Shown: positions 34,424 through 44,235 of the stretch, in pieces
How the letters are laid out: each line of letters begins with the position of its first letter
Position numbering within the stretch: the first letter of the stretch is position 1
NCBI RefSeq assembly: GCF_905175375.1
Contig: NZ_CAJIMS010000001.1
Location: forward strand, 124,001-188,000
Direction: 5' to 3'
Source of the DNA: Chryseobacterium aquaeductus
GTDB taxonomy: Bacteria > Bacteroidota > Bacteroidia > Flavobacteriales > Weeksellaceae
DNA length: 64,000 nt
Position numbers and translations under genes: made by a program
The notes under the pieces: generated by a model
The model's database searches: none
What the model was told of the DNA's origin: nothing
The model's input: the letters and a program-made list of their open reading frames with translations, nothing else

Positions 34424-35038
34424 CTACTTTACAGAAGTTTTTGCTTTTTCAGATTCCATCAAGTGATGTTCTAACGTTGGAAGAGTTTTGCTGGCAAAAG
34501 CTTTTACGGACGCATCTGAACCACTTGAAGCCTGTTTTTGGAAAAGAGCAATATCTTTTTTGTGATCAGTCACCATCATATCAGTGTACGTGCGATCAAA
34601 GTCAGCTCCTTTTTTAGCTTTCAAATCATCATGCATCTTTTGCTGTTCTGCATTCAAAGTAGTGGGCAAAGAATAATTGACAGATGCTGCCCATTTTTTA
34701 AGTTCATCATTCGCTTTACCATGATCTTTTGCCATCATTTCTCCCAGAGATTTCACAGTAGCGCTTGTTCCGTTTTTAGCAGCAAGCTCACCCATCATTA
34801 CTTCCATCATACCACCTTTAGCTGCAGCATCTACAAATTCTTTGTCCTGAGTACTCATAGCATTTTCTGTGGTACCAGCTCCTGCCACTGTTGCAGAATC
34901 ATTTAATGTTACTGGCGAATCAGCAGTAGAAGCCGCCATATCCATCGAATCAGCTGAAGTGTCAACTGCAGTACTTTCTTTTTTGTTACAAGCTACCATC
35001 GCAGCTACAGCCAACAAAGTTAAAATTGAATTTTTCAT
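34424..35038 (-). CDS. DUF4142 family lipoprotein
   Basis: The 204-residue protein has a lipoprotein signal (LTLLAVAAMVACNKK) and a Thr/Ser/Ala-rich linker (residues about 20-60). Its DUF4142 domain follows (KEFVDAAAKGGMMEVMMGEL, KSLGEMMAKDHGKANDEL, YTDMMVTDHKKDIALFQKQ, LPTLEHHLMESEKAK). The ferritin-like four-helix arrangement with conserved Asp-His pairs is typical. DUF4142 proteins are often induced by stress, but no activity is known. It is a stand-alone gene with its own terminator. Confidence 0.85.
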   Translation of the reverse strand: MKNSILTLLAVAAMVACNKKESTAVDTSADSMDMAASTADSPVTLNDSATVAGAGTTENAMSTQDKEFVDAAAKGGMMEVMMGELAAKNGTSATVKSLGEMMAKDHGKANDELKKWAASVNYSLPTTLNAEQQKMHDDLKAKKGADFDRTYTDMMVTDHKKDIALFQKQASSGSDASVKAFASKTLPTLEHHLMESEKAKTSVK

Positions 35039-35286
35039 AATAAATATTTGGTTTAGTTAAAATCTAAAGCACATTTTTGTTGCTTTGTGCTAGGAGTAAC
35101 AATTTATCTGCCAAACATAATGATTTTCAAATTTAATATGGATGTTATGTAACACATAGGTCTTTACGACTAAGCATCGTCCGATATCAGGCGTATAAAT
35201 CTTACGTCTTAATTATAAATTCCGGTCGTTTGAAATTTCAAGAGAAATCTAAAAAAATGTAAAAATGTGGAATTAAAGCAAAGTAA

Positions 35287-35772
35287 TCAACGAAGAAGCA
35301 TCCAAATTCCAACGCCAATTCCGCCGTAAGCAACTACAGTGATAATATCTGCTATCGGTTGCGAAAAGCGTTTTTCTGCAATAGCTTCAGGATCAATTTG
35401 ATTTTTGTGGAATTTCAGAATAACTTCCGGTTTACTTACCGGATGTGCCACCAGACTATCACCTTTCCACTTGTCAACTATTACTTTATAGGCTCTCCCA
35501 TCCACTTTAATTTTATAATTTTTAGTTGGCTGAAGCGCAGTTTGGATGTTGACCGGCAAAGATCCTTGTTCAGTAACCTTTTGTTGTAATGGCTTGTTTT
35601 GAGCTCCAGCTGCTTTTTCTTTCATTTGAGCCTCAGAAATATTACTATCAACTGCAGTTTTCTTTGTATTCTGCCCATTTTCGGGCGGTACATCCGCATG
35701 CTTTTTACGTTGGTAAGTATAGCAGCTCGTAAGAGAAAATGTGATGATAATGAGATAAAGGTACTTTTGCAT
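35287..35772 (-). CDS. Lipoprotein of unknown function with C-terminal membrane segment
   Basis: A 161-residue protein with a lipoprotein signal (YLIIITFSLTSCYTYQ). A charged, low-complexity middle (residues 20-75) precedes a small beta domain (YKIKVDGRAYKVIVDKWKGD, VILKFHKNQIDPEAIAEK) and a final hydrophobic segment, IADIITVVAYGGIGVGIWML. The beta part resembles small bacteroidal proteins of unknown function. Topology with a lipid anchor at one end and a membrane helix at the other would tether it near the inner membrane. Confidence 0.7.
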   Translation of the reverse strand: MQKYLYLIIITFSLTSCYTYQRKKHADVPPENGQNTKKTAVDSNISEAQMKEKAAGAQNKPLQQKVTEQGSLPVNIQTALQPTKNYKIKVDGRAYKVIVDKWKGDSLVAHPVSKPEVILKFHKNQIDPEAIAEKRFSQPIADIITVVAYGGIGVGIWMLLR

Positions 35773-36016
35773 CAGTCAAATTTAAGAATTAAACGTATTA
35801 TTTGGTATTTTCTTTTAAAGGATTTTGTATTTTTTGAAAAAATGATGACTGTAAATAGAAAAGTTGGTTTCGCAGTATTACGTGCTGATGACAAACATTT
35901 CCATGGAATTTCATAAAAGAATCTTCCAAAGAAATCGATTCGCATTAAAGTATAAAAGTCGCAATTGCGGCTACATTCTTCATATCACTTTGTTACATCT
36001 TTTCATCCAAATTTAA

Positions 36017-36044
36017 AACAAAAAATCCCGGATGAACGGGATTT
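36017..36044 (-). terminator. Intrinsic terminator of the DUF2911 gene
   Basis: AAATCCCG, loop TTCATC and CGGGATTT form an 8-bp stem on the minus strand, followed by T residues. It lies 18 bases beyond the DUF2911 stop codon. Confidence 0.85.
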
Positions 36045-36061
36045 AATTCTGATATTCAAAT

Positions 36062-36580
36062 CTATTTGATCTCCACAGGAACTGAGATTTTATCCCAATC
36101 CATTGTGAAACCATTACTGTTTATTTTATAAACTAAAGTTTCCTGTTTTGTCTGCAAAGCTTTTGTTTTAACATCAACCCTTAAAGCATCTTTAGATTCT
36201 TCGTATTTATAAGCGCCCCACTGTTTTGCCTCTTTGTTAAAAATTGCAGTCCACGTTCCGGATTCTTTAGGGATTAAGAAAAAGCTGTATTTACCTGCAG
36301 GCAACTTTTTACCCTGAACGGTAATATCTTTATCGGTTTCGAAAGTAGTTGCGTCATTGGCACCAGCACGCCAAACTTTATTATAAGCTTCCAAACCACC
36401 CCAGATTGTACGGCCTTTAACAGAAGGACTGTTGTAGTTAATTGTAATAGTTGCATCTTTAATTTTCCCCGTGGCAGTAGCCGGAGGACTCGCAGATTTT
36501 TTCGCTTCCTGCGCAAATGCATTGGCAGACATTGTCATTGTAGCAAAAACCACAGCTACAGTTTTAATCATTGTTTTCAT
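36062..36580 (-). CDS. DUF2911 family secreted protein
   Basis: The 172-residue protein carries a Sec signal ([15 protein letters not shown]). The DUF2911 pattern follows: [53 protein letters not shown] and [16 protein letters not shown]. The fold should be a beta-sandwich in the periplasm; its role is not known. It stands alone between two intergenic gaps downstream of a symporter operon and has its own terminator. Confidence 0.88.
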   Translation of the reverse strand: MKTMIKTVAVVFATMTMSANAFAQEAKKSASPPATATGKIKDATITINYNSPSVKGRTIWGGLEAYNKVWRAGANDATTFETDKDITVQGKKLPAGKYSFFLIPKESGTWTAIFNKEAKQWGAYKYEESKDALRVDVKTKALQTKQETLVYKINSNGFTMDWDKISVPVEIK

Positions 36581-36617
36581 AATATAATTGTTTGTTATTT
36601 GTTGTTTGTTTGTTCGT

Positions 36618-38309
36618 TTACGAATTTACTATTTTCGGCTTATAAAACAATAATCCTATTGCCGAAAATATAATGACTGCCGCTGCACCAATGACATTCA
36701 GCCAGAGGAAAGAAACGATATCGAATTGATAAACTGCAATAACCGTTATTTCAGATAAAATTGCAGAAATAAATACGTTTGCACCTTCGACTTTTTTATA
36801 ATAAAATGCGACAAGAAAAATCCCCAATATCGGACCGTAAAAAAGAGAACCTAACACATTAACCGCTTCAATCAGGGAACCCATCTGCGTGGCAAACATA
36901 GCAACGCCGATTGAGAAAACACCCCACGCTAATGTGTGCAGACGACTGTATTTCAGTTCGGTTGCGTCATCAGGAATTTCTTTTTTGAATATCAAATGAA
37001 CATCTTTTAATGAGCAGGCGGCAAGAGAATTCAGGGCTGCGGAAATAGAACCCCAACTGGCAAGAAAAATGACTGCGAATAGTAAACCGATCATTCCTAC
37101 AGGCAATGTATTTTTTACGAAATACAGAAAAATATAATTGGTATCAGTTTTCTCCGCATTGTAGTTTGATTGATTGATCGCTTCCTCTACTCTTCCGTGA
37201 AGTTCTTTCACTTCAGTTTGTGTGTTTTTAAAATCCTTAATTCTTTCTTTAAGTTGAGGAGATTGGGTTTCTTTCAGCTTTAGAATTTCTTTTGATTCTA
37301 AATTAAATTTTGTCTGTAAATTCTGATGTTCTTTTTCAAAAACAGCAGCCTGTTCAGGTTTTGTTTCCTTTAAATGTTGATAAGACCGTTCGTTAAAATA
37401 AATCGGAGCCGGTTTTAAAGAAAAGAAAGCGAAAAGCAAAGCACCGATTAAAAGAATCGCAAACTGCATCGGAATTTTAACCAATCCGTTCAACAGCAAG
37501 CCCATTTTTGCATTGGTATTATCTTTCGCAGTAATATACCTTCCGACCTGACTCTGGTCGGTACCGAAGTAAGAAAGTGCCAGAAAAAAACCACCAATAA
37601 GCCCGCTCCAGATATTGTATTTATCTTTCCAATCGAATTCTGTGGTGATTACATTGAGCTTCCCAGATTTTCCTGCAAGATAAAGAGCATCCTTAAAACC
37701 AATTCCATTCGGCATATTCTGAATAAGCAAATAACCTGCGAAAGCCATTGTTCCAAGAATAATGAGAAACTGTAATTTTTGGGTGTGAGCGATCGCTTTT
37801 GCACCGCCAATATAGGTGTAAATCAATAAAATGCCACCCGTCAAAACATTCGTCAAATAAATATCCCAGTTTAAAACGCTTGATAAGATAATACTCGGAG
37901 CGTAAATACTGATCCCTGTTGATAAACCTCTGGAAAAAAGAAAAAGCAGTGAAGTAAGTACTCTTGTTTTTTTATCAAAACGATTTTCTAAATATTCATA
38001 AGCGGTATAAACATTCAAGCGTTGAAAAATCGGAATAAACGTGATACAGATCACAATCATCGCCAAAGGCAAACCAAAGTAATACTGAACGAAACGCATC
38101 CCATCTGTATAAGCTTGTCCCGGTGCCGAAAGAAAAGTTATTGCACTTGCCTGCGTCGCCATAATACCGATCAGCACAATGTACCAAGGCATTTTATTGT
38201 CTGCTTTCAGGTATGATTCGTTGCTTTTTTGACCACGACCGATGAATACGCCGTAAACAACCACCGCAACCAATGTACAAATAAGAACTGTCCAATCTAT
38301 CGTGCTCAT
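36618..38309 (-). CDS. Sodium:solute symporter (SSS family) with cytoplasmic-type charged insertion
   Basis: This 563-residue inner-membrane protein has about thirteen helices and SSS motifs [36 protein letters not shown] (start FLSAPGQ), [15 protein letters not shown] and [13 protein letters not shown]. Family members couple Na+ to uptake of sugars, vitamins or organic acids; the substrate here is not readable. Residues about 301-390 form a very polar helical insertion ([20 protein letters not shown]) between two transmembrane helices. Its ATG overlaps the stop of a 34-codon gene (ATGA), so translation is coupled. Confidence 0.9.
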   Translation of the reverse strand: MSTIDWTVLICTLVAVVVYGVFIGRGQKSNESYLKADNKMPWYIVLIGIMATQASAITFLSAPGQAYTDGMRFVQYYFGLPLAMIVICITFIPIFQRLNVYTAYEYLENRFDKKTRVLTSLLFLFSRGLSTGISIYAPSIILSSVLNWDIYLTNVLTGGILLIYTYIGGAKAIAHTQKLQFLIILGTMAFAGYLLIQNMPNGIGFKDALYLAGKSGKLNVITTEFDWKDKYNIWSGLIGGFFLALSYFGTDQSQVGRYITAKDNTNAKMGLLLNGLVKIPMQFAILLIGALLFAFFSLKPAPIYFNERSYQHLKETKPEQAAVFEKEHQNLQTKFNLESKEILKLKETQSPQLKERIKDFKNTQTEVKELHGRVEEAINQSNYNAEKTDTNYIFLYFVKNTLPVGMIGLLFAVIFLASWGSISAALNSLAACSLKDVHLIFKKEIPDDATELKYSRLHTLAWGVFSIGVAMFATQMGSLIEAVNVLGSLFYGPILGIFLVAFYYKKVEGANVFISAILSEITVIAVYQFDIVSFLWLNVIGAAAVIIFSAIGLLFYKPKIVNS

Positions 38310-38410
38310 CCCCAGAATTTAGTAAAGAAATAATAAAATGCGATCTGCACTACTAAAGCAACTGCTAATAGTATGTACCAGGTGTTCCAATTTTTAAATT
38401 GATTTTTCAT
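38306..38410 (-). CDS. 34-residue single-span membrane protein coupled to PIG-L and symporter genes
   Basis: Between the PIG-L gene and the symporter a tiny frame encodes a polar start (MKNQFKNWNTWY), a hydrophobic helix (ILLAVALVVQIAFYYFF) and a short TKFWG tail. Its ATG shares ATGA with the PIG-L stop and its own TGA shares ATGA with the symporter start, so it is sandwiched by two four-base overlaps with no spare sequence. This tight packing and its Trp/Lys-flanked helix argue for a real protein, perhaps a small accessory subunit of the symporter. The role is inferred from position. Confidence 0.78.
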   Translation of the reverse strand: MKNQFKNWNTWYILLAVALVVQIAFYYFFTKFWG

Positions 38411-40911
38411 CAGTTTTTCTGTGCAGATAAAAAGTTTAAAAATAAACGTGCCGCACCAACATTTCCCGCAGGCAGCTGTCGGAAAAATGCCAATGGTGTA
38501 TAAATAAAATTACCCTTACCGTATTTGGTATATAAAGTTGAACCCTTCAGAGGTTCTTCACCTGTGTCGTGCATTTCAAAAAGAGGTTCATAAGCAGCAT
38601 CCCATTGAACAGGGAAATAGGCGCCACGCTCCTGTACCCAACCTTTAAAATCATCTGTAGTAATTTTATTAGGAAAATTCAGTAATTTATGATTGGGATT
38701 TAAAAATTTAACCTCAGCATTTTCTTCGGTAACACGCTTATTGGCAATCGTAAAATTATACATTCCCAATTGGTCAACGGTTGTATCCTGATTGGTATTA
38801 TACTGCATCACCAAATTACCTCCGGCTTTTACATAAGACCATAAAAAAGGCATCCAGCGACCGAGTTTTTTCTCTGTATTATTGGCACGAACACCCAATA
38901 CGATGGCATCATATTGTGATAAGTTGTTTTGATTACCTTTTCCGTATTCATCTAAGTTACCATAAAAATCTTCGTCTTTCAAAACATCTACCTGAATACC
39001 CGCAATTCGTAGGAATTCAGGAATAAAATCGCCTGCACCTACTATATAACCCACTTTTTTTACTTGCACCTTTATATCGCCTTTCATTATGGTTACCGCT
39101 GCAGGCGCAAAATACTGTAAAGAAGGTAAATGTGGATACTGTATTAATACTTGTTTTTTATTGTAAGTGATTCCATCTGCAACAAAATTGGCATCCAATT
39201 GCAAACGTGATGAATTGATTGAGGCAAGCTTGGCTTTTGGAATAACATAATCGATGGTAAAATCTTTTCCGTTGACTGAATTTACATCAGCGCTGCCTAA
39301 TCGTTCTCCGTTGTACATCAGGTTTAAAATACCTTTACCGTACTGTTTGTTGGAATTAATTTTAACATTTAAACTCAAATGTAAATCTTCATTTTCTTTG
39401 ACCAGATAAAGTGGTTGTGTAAATTTCAGTTCCAATGCAGGAACAACGCGCAAGGCTTCCACTACATCACCACGCACCGGATCTAATTTCTTGAAAGATA
39501 AAGGAAGTTTAACCTGAAACTTTTCCGATCCTATTTTCAAATCAAGCAAAACATTTAATGGTGAATCTGTTTCGGGCAAACCGACCAAAGTATCGTTTGG
39601 AACAGAAAAAATTGCAGCATCCTTGGCTGGTTTTGCTAGCCAATAAGGTTCCGTGAGTGCGGCATCGGCAGGAATCTGAATGTCTTGCTGAATGGTAATT
39701 AAAGAATCTTTTGATAGTTTTTTGTTGAAACTTTCTGATTTATTCAACCACTTCACATTTTCGACAAGAACAGGATCTTCAGTTCTTGAAATGAGATTTA
39801 ACCTGAAATTATAATTATTCCCAGCAACAGCTTCAGCCTGATTGGTCACTACCTCGCCCATAAATCCTGCACAGCTTAAAATGATTTGGTCGAGGGCTTT
39901 TATTTTATCTTTCTTTAAATCTGAATCCTTTAAAGCCTTTACCTTTTTTCGCAAAACAAGCAGATCGGGCAAACTGAGATCAGGACTATTGAAATTAAAA
40001 GCAGAAATAATTTTATCTAAAGATTGATCAATAGCAGGATTTCCTTCTTTTGTCCAGGTTTTATTAATTCCGTCAAAAAGTGTTGCTTTGGCAGGCTCTC
40101 CATCAACGTGAGAAAAATATTCTGTTTTGATTCCGGCTACAGACTGTGTTCCGGCACCCTGGCTTTTGTGTAAACTTCTGCTTAATCCTGCCAATTCACC
40201 GTATCCCATTCCCAATTGCGCATCGTACTGTCCGACAGTAACTTTCAGTTGATTTTCGGCAGTCGTATTGACAGAACCAAATCGGAACGTATTCCATAAT
40301 AAGCGTTTTGGTTGCCACACATTGACATATTTCAGTTGATCTGGGAAAGCATTTTTATCGCCTGCCAATTTAAAAGCTTTTTCCGCCACTACAGCCGAAG
40401 CTGCGTGTTGTCCGTGACCTGCCGCAGCAGTAGGCGGAAAACGACAAATGATCACATCCGGACGGAATTTGCGGATCACCCAAACTACATCAGCCGTAAT
40501 GTTATTTTCATCCCATTGTTTAAAGGTATCGGTTGTATTCTTAGAAAAGCCGAAATCAATTGCGCGGGTAAAAAACTGTTGGGCGCCGTCTAACTTTCTT
40601 GCCTCCAAAAGCTCATGCGTTCTTATCAAACCCAAAGCAGCACCTTGCTCTGGGCCTAATAAATTCTGACCGCCATCTCCTCTGGTTAAAGAAAGATAGC
40701 CAGTTTCCACATTTTGGTCGTTGATTAACCAGGAAAGTAATCCTGTATTTTCATCATCAGGATGAGCAGCTAAGTATAAAACTTTTGGTAGATGTTTAAG
40801 GGTTTTGAGTTCACGGTAAATTTCAGATGATTTTGAGGGCCGAACCTGTTGAGCCGAACAAAAAACCGTAAATAAGCCAAGAATAAATATAGTGATTGCT
40901 TTTTTAAACAT
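38410..40911 (-). CDS. PIG-L family deacetylase (LmbE-like), large secreted form
   Basis: From the ATG at 40911 it has 833 residues and a signal ending in VFCSAQQ. A longer frame to 40983 lacks a sensible start. The zinc-binding deacetylase motif AAHPDDE lies at about residues 48-54 and GHGQHAAS near 160. The C-terminal two thirds carry beta domains and a late IVLGVRANNTEKKLGRW region. PIG-L/LmbE enzymes remove N-acetyl groups from GlcNAc-type sugars; this large extracytoplasmic type is common in Bacteroidota and may act on glycans whose product the coupled symporter imports. Confidence 0.88.
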   Translation of the reverse strand: MFKKAITIFILGLFTVFCSAQQVRPSKSSEIYRELKTLKHLPKVLYLAAHPDDENTGLLSWLINDQNVETGYLSLTRGDGGQNLLGPEQGAALGLIRTHELLEARKLDGAQQFFTRAIDFGFSKNTTDTFKQWDENNITADVVWVIRKFRPDVIICRFPPTAAAGHGQHAASAVVAEKAFKLAGDKNAFPDQLKYVNVWQPKRLLWNTFRFGSVNTTAENQLKVTVGQYDAQLGMGYGELAGLSRSLHKSQGAGTQSVAGIKTEYFSHVDGEPAKATLFDGINKTWTKEGNPAIDQSLDKIISAFNFNSPDLSLPDLLVLRKKVKALKDSDLKKDKIKALDQIILSCAGFMGEVVTNQAEAVAGNNYNFRLNLISRTEDPVLVENVKWLNKSESFNKKLSKDSLITIQQDIQIPADAALTEPYWLAKPAKDAAIFSVPNDTLVGLPETDSPLNVLLDLKIGSEKFQVKLPLSFKKLDPVRGDVVEALRVVPALELKFTQPLYLVKENEDLHLSLNVKINSNKQYGKGILNLMYNGERLGSADVNSVNGKDFTIDYVIPKAKLASINSSRLQLDANFVADGITYNKKQVLIQYPHLPSLQYFAPAAVTIMKGDIKVQVKKVGYIVGAGDFIPEFLRIAGIQVDVLKDEDFYGNLDEYGKGNQNNLSQYDAIVLGVRANNTEKKLGRWMPFLWSYVKAGGNLVMQYNTNQDTTVDQLGMYNFTIANKRVTEENAEVKFLNPNHKLLNFPNKITTDDFKGWVQERGAYFPVQWDAAYEPLFEMHDTGEEPLKGSTLYTKYGKGNFIYTPLAFFRQLPAGNVGAARLFLNFLSAQKN

Positions 40912-40988
40912 TCTAATTTGATTTCGAGGCAAATATAAGTAAATCGTTTTTCTTCCAAACTTAAAAGAAAAAGTAATTATCAACTCTT

Positions 40989-41032
40989 GATATTCGAAGT
41001 TTTCACTCTCTCATGTCGATTTTTTGTAATTC
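40989..41032 (+). repeat. Imperfect 44-bp direct repeat, copy 2
   Basis: Matches 27017-27060 at 36 of 44 positions without gaps, including TTTCACTCT and ATGTCG. It lies upstream of the PIG-L start, and no tRNA sequence accompanies it. Confidence 0.5.
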
Positions 41033-41241
41033 ATTTCTCCTTCTTTATCAATAATTTTACTACAATAAAATTCTGTATTGAAAGTTAGCTATCAGGAAAT
41101 ATCAAACTAATAACCCCTTGTTATTCAGTGATATATATATATATCAATTTTCCGAAATTTATCAGTCTATTTTATAATACTCTAAGATTAAACGAAAGCC
41201 TGTTTGCCTTGACTATTATTAATGCGAGATTTAAATATTAA

Positions 41242-42753
41242 TTATTTGTTTGTCAAAGTAATATACATCAAGCGACCACCTTCTTCGTCAGATAGCATGA
41301 TTTTCTTTCCATCAGTAAGTTCAACCATTGTGTTTACGGGTATGGCTTTGTCTTCGGTAAGATCTTTCATATTGGGTAGACTTTGGTTTATCAACACCCA
41401 TTTGTTTTGATAAAATGTGAAATAACCTACAGGTTTTTTATCAAGGGCTGTTAAACTCTCATTACGAATTACTTTTTTAGAAACATGCCACTTGAAAAGA
41501 TATTGATTGTGATAGACCATCAATCTGTGATTTTCCGGTTTCCAAACGTTATCTTTAAATTTATAATAAAGATCTACAACAGGTAAAGTTCCTTTGTGAG
41601 GAGTTCCGCAGAATGGGCATTTGGGTTTTGATGTATTATCGAATACGTACCATTTTTCATCACAATTGACGTTGCTGCAAGGCTGAATAAGATCCACGGT
41701 TTTTAGCAGAGCCGTTTCCCATTCGTTAGCTATCGGACGAAGTAACGGGTTATGAAGACCGTCGATAAAAGCTTTTTTGAATAATTCGCTTAAGTACGGA
41801 CCTGTCACCGTGTAAGGGATTTTACTGGGATCACCCCAAAATAAGTTCCATTTTTTTAAATGATCTACTTTTACCCTATTGATCTCATCTGTAGGATGTT
41901 CTACAAAAACTGCTTTTTCACCCATTGACAAAATTTCGTCTTTTTCAGACTCTAAATCCCAGATTTTACCTCCTCGTAAAGGATGTCTACGCAATAGATA
42001 CATATAAATAAGTATTGCTAAAGCGTGCAGATCAGTTTTCTGATTGGGTAAAATTCGATTAGAATCCTGTAATTTTAAATGTTTCGTTTTTAAAACTTCA
42101 GGTGCAATAAAATCAGCAGTGCCTATGACTTCCGGGGGAAATAATCCTGGGACAACCAAACCGTCTATATCAATAATAGCAGCAGATTTGGTAACCGGAT
42201 CTACCAAAACATTGTTGTAGGATAAATCGGAATGTGCCAAACCCATCTGGTGCATCTTTTTTACGCCTCTTGAGATGTTAATCGCAATTTGAAAGTAGCT
42301 CAACCAATCGCCAAGCTCAGTTTTATCTAATGACAAAGGATATTGATTATCCCTAAAAGAAGGTGTGGTAAACCATTTGCCAACTTTCTCGCCACCTTTT
42401 ATCAGTTCGTTTGATTTGTATCCTTTTTTAAAGAAAAACTTAGAATTATATATGGGAACGATCACACCGGTCTTTCCATTGAGTTCAACGGCATCGTATG
42501 GCCATCTGAAAATTTCATCTAAAAAATAATCTGAACTGTTCCCTTTTTTTATATTTCCGAGATATAACGAAACAATTCTTTTTATCCGATCTTTTTGATT
42601 AAAGTCCAAAGGTTCTCTGAAAAATGCCACAACATATTTTCTATCGGGAGAAAAATACACGTCTTTTACGCCACCTTTTTTAGGATTTCCATCGTCAACA
42701 TATTCGTATGTTTTTGATGAATCTATGATTGATTTTACTTTTACTGTGTTCAT
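41242..42753 (-). CDS. Ser/Thr protein kinase of the TerY-P type
   Basis: A 503-residue soluble protein. The kinase core has GLAHSDLSYNNVLVDP (HxDLxxxN catalytic loop) and AAIIDIDG in place of DFG, then FIAPEVLKTKHLKLQ and TDLHALAILIYMYLL. After about residue 335 a zinc-ribbon-like part (CSNVNCDEKWYV, CPFCGTPHKG) and a beta domain follow. The ATG at 42753 is chosen since the alternative at 42759 is TTG; the preceding stop is only 2 bases away. In Ter-linked systems this kinase acts with the PP2C phosphatase and vWA protein to relay stress signals. Its targets are unknown. Confidence 0.9.
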   Translation of the reverse strand: MNTVKVKSIIDSSKTYEYVDDGNPKKGGVKDVYFSPDRKYVVAFFREPLDFNQKDRIKRIVSLYLGNIKKGNSSDYFLDEIFRWPYDAVELNGKTGVIVPIYNSKFFFKKGYKSNELIKGGEKVGKWFTTPSFRDNQYPLSLDKTELGDWLSYFQIAINISRGVKKMHQMGLAHSDLSYNNVLVDPVTKSAAIIDIDGLVVPGLFPPEVIGTADFIAPEVLKTKHLKLQDSNRILPNQKTDLHALAILIYMYLLRRHPLRGGKIWDLESEKDEILSMGEKAVFVEHPTDEINRVKVDHLKKWNLFWGDPSKIPYTVTGPYLSELFKKAFIDGLHNPLLRPIANEWETALLKTVDLIQPCSNVNCDEKWYVFDNTSKPKCPFCGTPHKGTLPVVDLYYKFKDNVWKPENHRLMVYHNQYLFKWHVSKKVIRNESLTALDKKPVGYFTFYQNKWVLINQSLPNMKDLTEDKAIPVNTMVELTDGKKIMLSDEEGGRLMYITLTNK

Positions 42754-42755
42754 TA

Positions 42756-44234
42756 TCAATAAATTACAGCTAAAGTTCTGTCATCATGATTACCTTTGCT
42801 CCAAAAATTCATCCAGGCTGATAATTGATCTTCAATATTTGAATCTTCAACGAAATCAACTTTTGTCTTATCTTCATTTTCACCATCCAAATCCCTCATA
42901 AAGTTTTTCCAAGTTTCAAGATTTTCGAGCTTGCTTTCTACAACAAATTTTGGATCGTAGATCCCATCGGTCATTAGAAATAATCTTGAAAAATCATCAA
43001 AACGATTGATTGTAAATCGATCAACCATATCGGGTCTGTTGAAAATTTCCGGCATGGTGATAAAGCGAGTCGCACCACTGCTCTCTCCAACGTCAAGGAA
43101 ATTAAGCAATTTTACTTGAGTATTTTCTTTGTCAATTACATTTATAGGGCAATCTCCTACACCAAAACTCAGCACAATATATCCAAAGTCTGATTTTTTT
43201 ATCAGAGAAAAGATCAATGTCGTATGAAAATCTTTCAGTGCAGCACCTTCGTCATTGGCAAATTTACCCAATTGACTATGCAAATTTTTCACATTTTGAT
43301 ACATAGAATTGATAATGAAACTCTTGCTTTTAATTTTTTGATCTTCGCGATTTAGTGATGATAAATTTTCTGAAACATCTTGTTCGTCACTTGATATTTC
43401 AATTTTTTCCAAATTTTTCGATGTTTTGCTATCAGAATTCTTCAAACCTTTATCATCAGAAAAATATGCTGCAACTGCTTTTGATAATTCATTTAAAAGA
43501 ACTTCATTATCAAAGCTTTTTACAATAAATTCTGTTGCAAAACGAGATCCCGATCGTGCATACCTTGCCGATCCTGCACCATCAGCAAGGGCAACTATTG
43601 CCCAATTATCCGGCAAACTTTTCACAAGAAAATCATCATCTCGAAAGGTTCCTTCATGAGCATGTGACCGCCCGCGAAGTGATGCTACCACAATTTTTTT
43701 ATCTAAAAAATCTGACTTGAAAGTGGCACTGTCTTCTTTTGAAAATCTACTGTCTTTTGGGCTCGGTTTATTTAGCCACAAATCCTTCGGATCTGCATTC
43801 ACAATAAACGGGATAGTCTTTATTTCTTCGTGCAAGTTTTCATCATTCTTGCTAAAAAAGATGATTTGAATTTCTATGGTATTGGCATTGGTTGGCACAC
43901 CATGTATGCGTAAATTTTCTGCATCGAAATTTAAACCTACAGACTCCAGATTTTTGATCTCTTTTATTACAATTGATGGATATGGTGAGAGGTCAAAAGT
44001 GTATGCATATTCTTTTTTTACATTGGCATTTGGCACTGTAAAATAACTGTCCCTGAATTCTTCTTTCTCTTTGTGCATTTTGAATATTTGTAATATTTGA
44101 AGCTTTAGATCCTTTATTGATTTTGATAATTCATAAATTTTCGCATTGTCAACAAGTTTTTCGACAGTAATATTGACTATTTTATTACTTTCAATCTGAT
44201 GTTCTAGTAAGACGTCTTGTAGTAGGTTTTTCAT
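42756..44234 (-). CDS. PP2C-family Ser/Thr phosphatase of the TerY-P type
   Basis: The 492 residues have a helical N-terminus (1-60), a small Ig-like domain (about 70-165) and a PP2C catalytic domain with AIVALADGAGSARYARSGSRFA (acid DG site) at about 220-242. Later come YIVLSFGVGDCPINVI and FLMTDGIYDPKF. It would remove phosphates from partner proteins in the cytoplasm, countering the adjacent kinase. Its start is one base from the end of the zinc-ribbon TerY gene, and its stop is two bases before the kinase start. Confidence 0.9.
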   Translation of the reverse strand: MKNLLQDVLLEHQIESNKIVNITVEKLVDNAKIYELSKSIKDLKLQILQIFKMHKEKEEFRDSYFTVPNANVKKEYAYTFDLSPYPSIVIKEIKNLESVGLNFDAENLRIHGVPTNANTIEIQIIFFSKNDENLHEEIKTIPFIVNADPKDLWLNKPSPKDSRFSKEDSATFKSDFLDKKIVVASLRGRSHAHEGTFRDDDFLVKSLPDNWAIVALADGAGSARYARSGSRFATEFIVKSFDNEVLLNELSKAVAAYFSDDKGLKNSDSKTSKNLEKIEISSDEQDVSENLSSLNREDQKIKSKSFIINSMYQNVKNLHSQLGKFANDEGAALKDFHTTLIFSLIKKSDFGYIVLSFGVGDCPINVIDKENTQVKLLNFLDVGESSGATRFITMPEIFNRPDMVDRFTINRFDDFSRLFLMTDGIYDPKFVVESKLENLETWKNFMRDLDGENEDKTKVDFVEDSNIEDQLSAWMNFWSKGNHDDRTLAVIY

Positions 44235-44235
44235 A

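Noticed and set aside
41129..41146. Alternating AT repeat (TGATATATATATATATCA)
   Set aside because: A short palindromic AT run in an AT-rich genome; no array or coding link was found.
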